A stretch of DNA of 64,000 bases. Source: Tubulanus polymorphus. Its lineage: Eukaryota; Nemertea; Palaeonemertea; Tubulaniformes; Tubulanidae. Location: NCBI RefSeq assembly GCF_964204645.1, contig NC_134025.1, positions 806,001-870,000 on the forward strand, written 5' to 3'. A model generated the notes under the pieces. It was not told where the DNA came from. It worked only from the letters and a program-made list of their open reading frames with translations, and ran no database searches. This document shows, in pieces, positions 60,416 through 64,000 of this stretch (its first letter is position 1; the number at the start of each line of letters is the position of its first letter). Both the position numbers and the translations under genes were made by a program.

Positions 60416-61924
60416 CTATATATCTCCGGGGTTCGCACCTTTTAAAACCATATACCTCCCCTTAACATCGACGAACATATCCGAACCAATAACTGTTTTA
60501 ATATCTCGCCGTGTTTTATCGCCGAACCCGCTGTACGTGTGCGTAAAAGCGTGGTTCGTGTAAGCAGATTTCGGCGGAGGTTTATTCTGAAAGTTCTGAG
60601 CTTTCAGCCACGCGCAAATCTTCTTTTTCCGAGGCGACGAATTTGCGTCGACGTTCACAGCGCTACATTTCTGTCTCAGAAAATCGGCTGCATCGACGCT
60701 GATATCCGGATTAAAGTTATTATGATAAGGCACATAAACCGAATCACAAATCGAGACGGCCGAATCATTATTCGATGACTTGTATTCCTCTAAAGCCCTG
60801 GCCACCATTATCGGACCTGCTTTTCCTAATAAATCGTTCGCTTTCGTTCGTTTATGCGCTGCTTCCAAATTACGAATGATATGCGCGAAGAACCTATGAC
60901 CCGGCGTTGACATGATGATGGCGCTCAAGGGAATAGTCTGTAGACCATGCGCCAGGACTGTATGGGCTTCATTATCCTCGGGGATCAGTAGCGAATGAGA
61001 ACGCGTTAGTTTCTCATCCCATCGTTTTAACGCAGAAACGTCGAGATCGGCGTAAACACCACCGAATTCATACATTATAAAAAAACCTCATAGCATCAGC
61101 GCGATTCATATAAACCGGGTAACTACGAAACAGTTGGATGTATCTCGGGAATCGTCTGCTAATAAATTCATCGGTCGTGTTCGCCGTCCAGAACCGGTTT
61201 TCCCAATCGGGTTGATATTTGCGCCAGGTTTCGACGTATTTGATCAAAGTTCCCGGAACCATCTCAGTGTTCCAAGTTTGGTGAAGTCGTTTTGGTATCT
61301 TTGAAAGAGATAAGATAGAAAAAAACTTTTTGATACAATTTCTAAATTTCATACGGAAATTTCATTTTATCGTTTTCTATATAAAAAACAAAATTATGCT
61401 AAATTAGAATATGATATATTGATAAGGAGTCTGCAGGGAATTCATTAATGTTTCATGTCCATTTTTCATGCATTTCTGAGCTGAGAAATTTTCTTTAAGC
61501 GCCAATAAAATGGAGACTATATCATACCGAACCAGAATGTTTATAGAAACTAAATTGAGGAAAGGATAGAACTTCACTTTTTTTCGCTTTATCGTAAAGT
61601 TATTTCTCAAACGGAAAGCGGTAGAAATAATGAGAAAAAAGTGAATAAAATGAATTGAAATGTTTCGATACTAACCGCATTACATCCATTGTGTTCTGGT
61701 AACTTCATTTGTTCAATTAAAACAGCCAGTTCATCCTTATATGACACTGGAACTTTTATACCTTTTAGTAGATCGATATCATTATGAACGCTGAGTCGTG
61801 AAATATAACGACTCAATTTATGATCATCGTTCATATTTCTCGATAGATAAATCATTATAAAAATTACTACCAAACAAACTCCGCCAAATATCAGTAACTT
61901 GTTAGTTGTGTACATGATTGTCAT
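60416..61924 (-). CDS. GT32-type glycosyltransferase (DXD), type II membrane, frame break
   Basis: Exon 1 (61676-61924) encodes a short cytosolic end and a membrane anchor (LLIFGGVCLVVIFIMIYL), the Golgi type II layout. Exon 2 (60416-61298) starts in phase with IPKRLHQTWN, then ENRFWTANTTDEF and NRADAMRFF, followed by MYEFGGVYADLDV. That is the substrate-binding region with the metal-binding Asp-x-Asp of the sugar-binding glycosyltransferase family that includes Och1 and SUR1-like enzymes. Between RFF and MYEF the frame shifts by one base at a run of seven T (minus strand) at about 61078-61084. Downstream, 219 codons stay open to the stop. The break may be an assembly error in the homopolymer or a recent mutation. 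Acceptor sugar and substrate are unknown. Confidence 0.82.
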
Positions 61925-62591
61925 TTCACTTTTGAATCTATATCAGGACTCGCTGTGACACCCGTGCGGTGTTCACTGTCAAGTCGTGGATCGGGACGCC
62001 CGCCCTGCTCAGCCAGTCAGAAATACATCGATTATAATTTGAACCAATAGTTTAACACTGCATTATGATAATTAAGTGATCAATATATGAATTACGTTTA
62101 TGATACCTTTTTCTATTTCGCGTTCTTGAACTGATTTGAAAAAAAGTTTGTGTCGGTGTTGTGCGTGTTCACGTTGGCCCGAATCAACTACAATACTAAG
62201 TGTTTGGTTTACATTCTTACATGGTTGGGGACGAGACAATTTCTAATCGATTCTTAACAGGGATCATATCTCATACATATATATGACATTGATAACATAC
62301 GTTCATCACATAGAATCATTGATAGAACAATATCGGAACAAAAGACTGGTCACCTTACAGACCTTACAGCGATAATACACTTCCAACCATAAACCGACCT
62401 GGCCTCATCCTGTTTGAACTTCGGCCGTATCTTCTGTCGTAACACGACGCCTCATATTGGACGTCAAATGGCCTTCAACTGCAAAATAGCTACATAATTC
62501 AATAGCTGACATTAATTTCAATTTCATGACGTAATTTTATTAGTTACCTAGTTACCGTCGCGTAGATGTGATAACCATAGTTACTAGAAAC
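61925..62591. other. Divergent spacer between the glycosyltransferase and the coiled-coil gene
   Basis: About 670 bases between start codons that point apart; a GC-richer stretch at about 61,950-62,010. No other feature recognised. Confidence 0.5.
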
Positions 62592-64000
62592 ATGGACGTC
62601 TCTACGATGCGATACGCCTGGGAGGAAACTGCTTCCGCGAATAGAAATAGAATTCATAATCTTTTATACGAATTTAACGAATTTATTGACAGTATGGATG
62701 ACATCGACAACGTGAAAGAAGATAATACATCGCTACAAAAACAAGTTTTCGTCGAATCTAACCCGCTGAGCTACCAGGGTATCACCACAGCTAACCCGCT
62801 AAGCTACCAGGGTATCACCACAGCTAACCCGCTAAGCTACCAGGGTATCCCCACAGCTAACCCGCTAAGCTACCAGGGTATCACCACGGCTATCCCGAAA
62901 TCACAATATCAGCATAAAACGGCTGATTTAAACAATCTTTTCAATGTTATATCAGAAGAACATCGAATTTGTGAAAATACGCACATTCAGGTAAATAATA
63001 ATCAGTTCATTATAAATTCCTCATATCATTTCTAAAAATTGTTTTAAGGTTATTGATTTAACTCAGTTCATGTCGATATTCCAAACCTTAATTTATCGGA
63101 AAATTTTGATATTTATCTAAAACTCATCTTCTGAAGAAACAGTTATTTTCTGAAGCTGGCATTTAGAATCTTGAAAAAAAACTGTCAAATAAAGTTTGAG
63201 ATATCAACATTGAGTTTGTTATTATTCATGATATTCTACACTGAGGGAATACATATTGTTAAATGCACCGAAGAAACATGAAAAATATTAACAATTTATT
63301 TCATCAGTTTAGCAGAATTCTCGATCAGATGGCTGAAGAACGATCAATAATGAATAAACGAAGTGAAGATGATCAAAAGACTATAGAATTCCTCGTTAAA
63401 AATCTATCAGAATTAAAACAGCAGCAGCAGCAGCACCAACACCAACAGCAGCAGCGCCAGCAGCTACAGTCTGACCCCACAGGGACCCTAGTACAAGATA
63501 ATGACTTAACTAATAAGGTTTGTCTATTAATTTAGAAGTTTATTTATTTTTTTCGGACGTCAATTCCTCAATAGTATTTATGAAAATAGGATGCGCGAAC
63601 CACTGAATTTGATGCCAGCTACTACAGGCTCGAACATGGGACTAAAAACATTCTATATTATGATATTCCGATAGATGGCGCATGTGAAATGCGGCGCTTC
63701 GAAAGACTTCAATTCTACGAATTCCGATAAACGATGGCGAACGTTTACTCTGCTATGGATATATACAATCCATCCATAGAATATTTACAATAATTTAATT
63801 TCAGGTAAAAGAATTAAAAGTTCAAATAGATGAACTGCAGAATGCTATAGTGATACGAGACGGTGAATTGTGTGGACTTCGAATTCATTTGTCAGAAAAA
63901 CAGAAACAACTCGAAACAGTGAATAATAAACTGCAGTTGACAGAACGACAGTTACAAGATCTGACAGAGATACATCGATTGAAACAGATTGAGGGTGATT
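62592..64000 (+). CDS. Coiled-coil protein, partial (continues past right edge)
   Basis: Exons 62592-62990, 63308-63517 and 63805 to the edge join in phase 0. The start at 62592 (AACATGG) is preferred over an in-frame ATG at 62568. The N-terminus (WEETASANRNRIHNLLYEFN) leads into four tandem copies of NPLSYQGITTA (33 bases each, 62758-62890). The second exon has DQMAEERSIMNKRSEDDQ and a Gln/His run (about 63418-63470). The third is a charged heptad-like coiled coil (KELKVQIDELQNA, LSEKQKQLETVNNKLQLTER). I do not recognise the family; long coiled coils of this kind are often centrosomal or ciliary. The acceptor at 63307 was chosen because it keeps phase; an ATG-starting open frame at 63263 is interrupted upstream. 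Confidence 0.65.

Overview
The window is eukaryotic nuclear DNA from an animal. Genes are split by short introns (mostly 100-900 bases) with consensus GT..AG borders, intergenic spaces are AT-rich, and short inverted-repeat elements are frequent. The protein set (SLC29 transporters, a Shisa-like protein, NAA40, WDR74, MTARC, a Rab, cadherin repeats, a peptide-type GPCR) and compact introns suit a marine invertebrate, probably a lophotrochozoan. A short TTAGGG run agrees with, but does not prove, that. I cannot name the species. Exon borders were read by eye and checked by reading phase; every gene model is a prediction.

Layout. 1-11,357 (minus): a tandem array of equilibrative nucleoside transporters, one copy seen only by its first exon at the left edge and two 13-exon copies. 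12,492-15,278 (plus): an eight-exon Shisa-like membrane protein. 16,494-18,482 (minus) and 18,745-21,236 (plus): NAA40 and WDR74, head to head. 21,677-22,436 (minus): a small unrecognised gene. About 22,600-22,758: a broken LINE 3' end. 23,160-25,426 (plus): MTARC. 26,006-27,962 (minus): a Rab GTPase. 28,520-33,780: a segmental duplication carrying two small secreted cysteine-rich genes. 35,741-42,426 and 46,419-59,219 (plus): two paralogous large single-pass receptors with cysteine-bearing repeats followed by cadherin repeats; an intronless GPCR lies between them on the minus strand. 60,416-61,924 (minus): a GT32-type glycosyltransferase with a one-base frame break. 62,592 to the right edge (plus): a coiled-coil protein that continues outside.

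The genes do not form one pathway. Local duplication is the main theme: the transporters, the secreted cysteine-rich genes and the cadherin-repeat receptors have all been copied in place. A second theme is repeat growth at or near exon edges: a splice-donor-like array, a splice-acceptor-like array, an array seeded on a stop codon, coding minisatellites, and matching CAG tracts in the same intron of two paralogues. The strongest candidate for something undescribed is the receptor pair, whose extracellular repeats are built from symmetric phase-1 exons.
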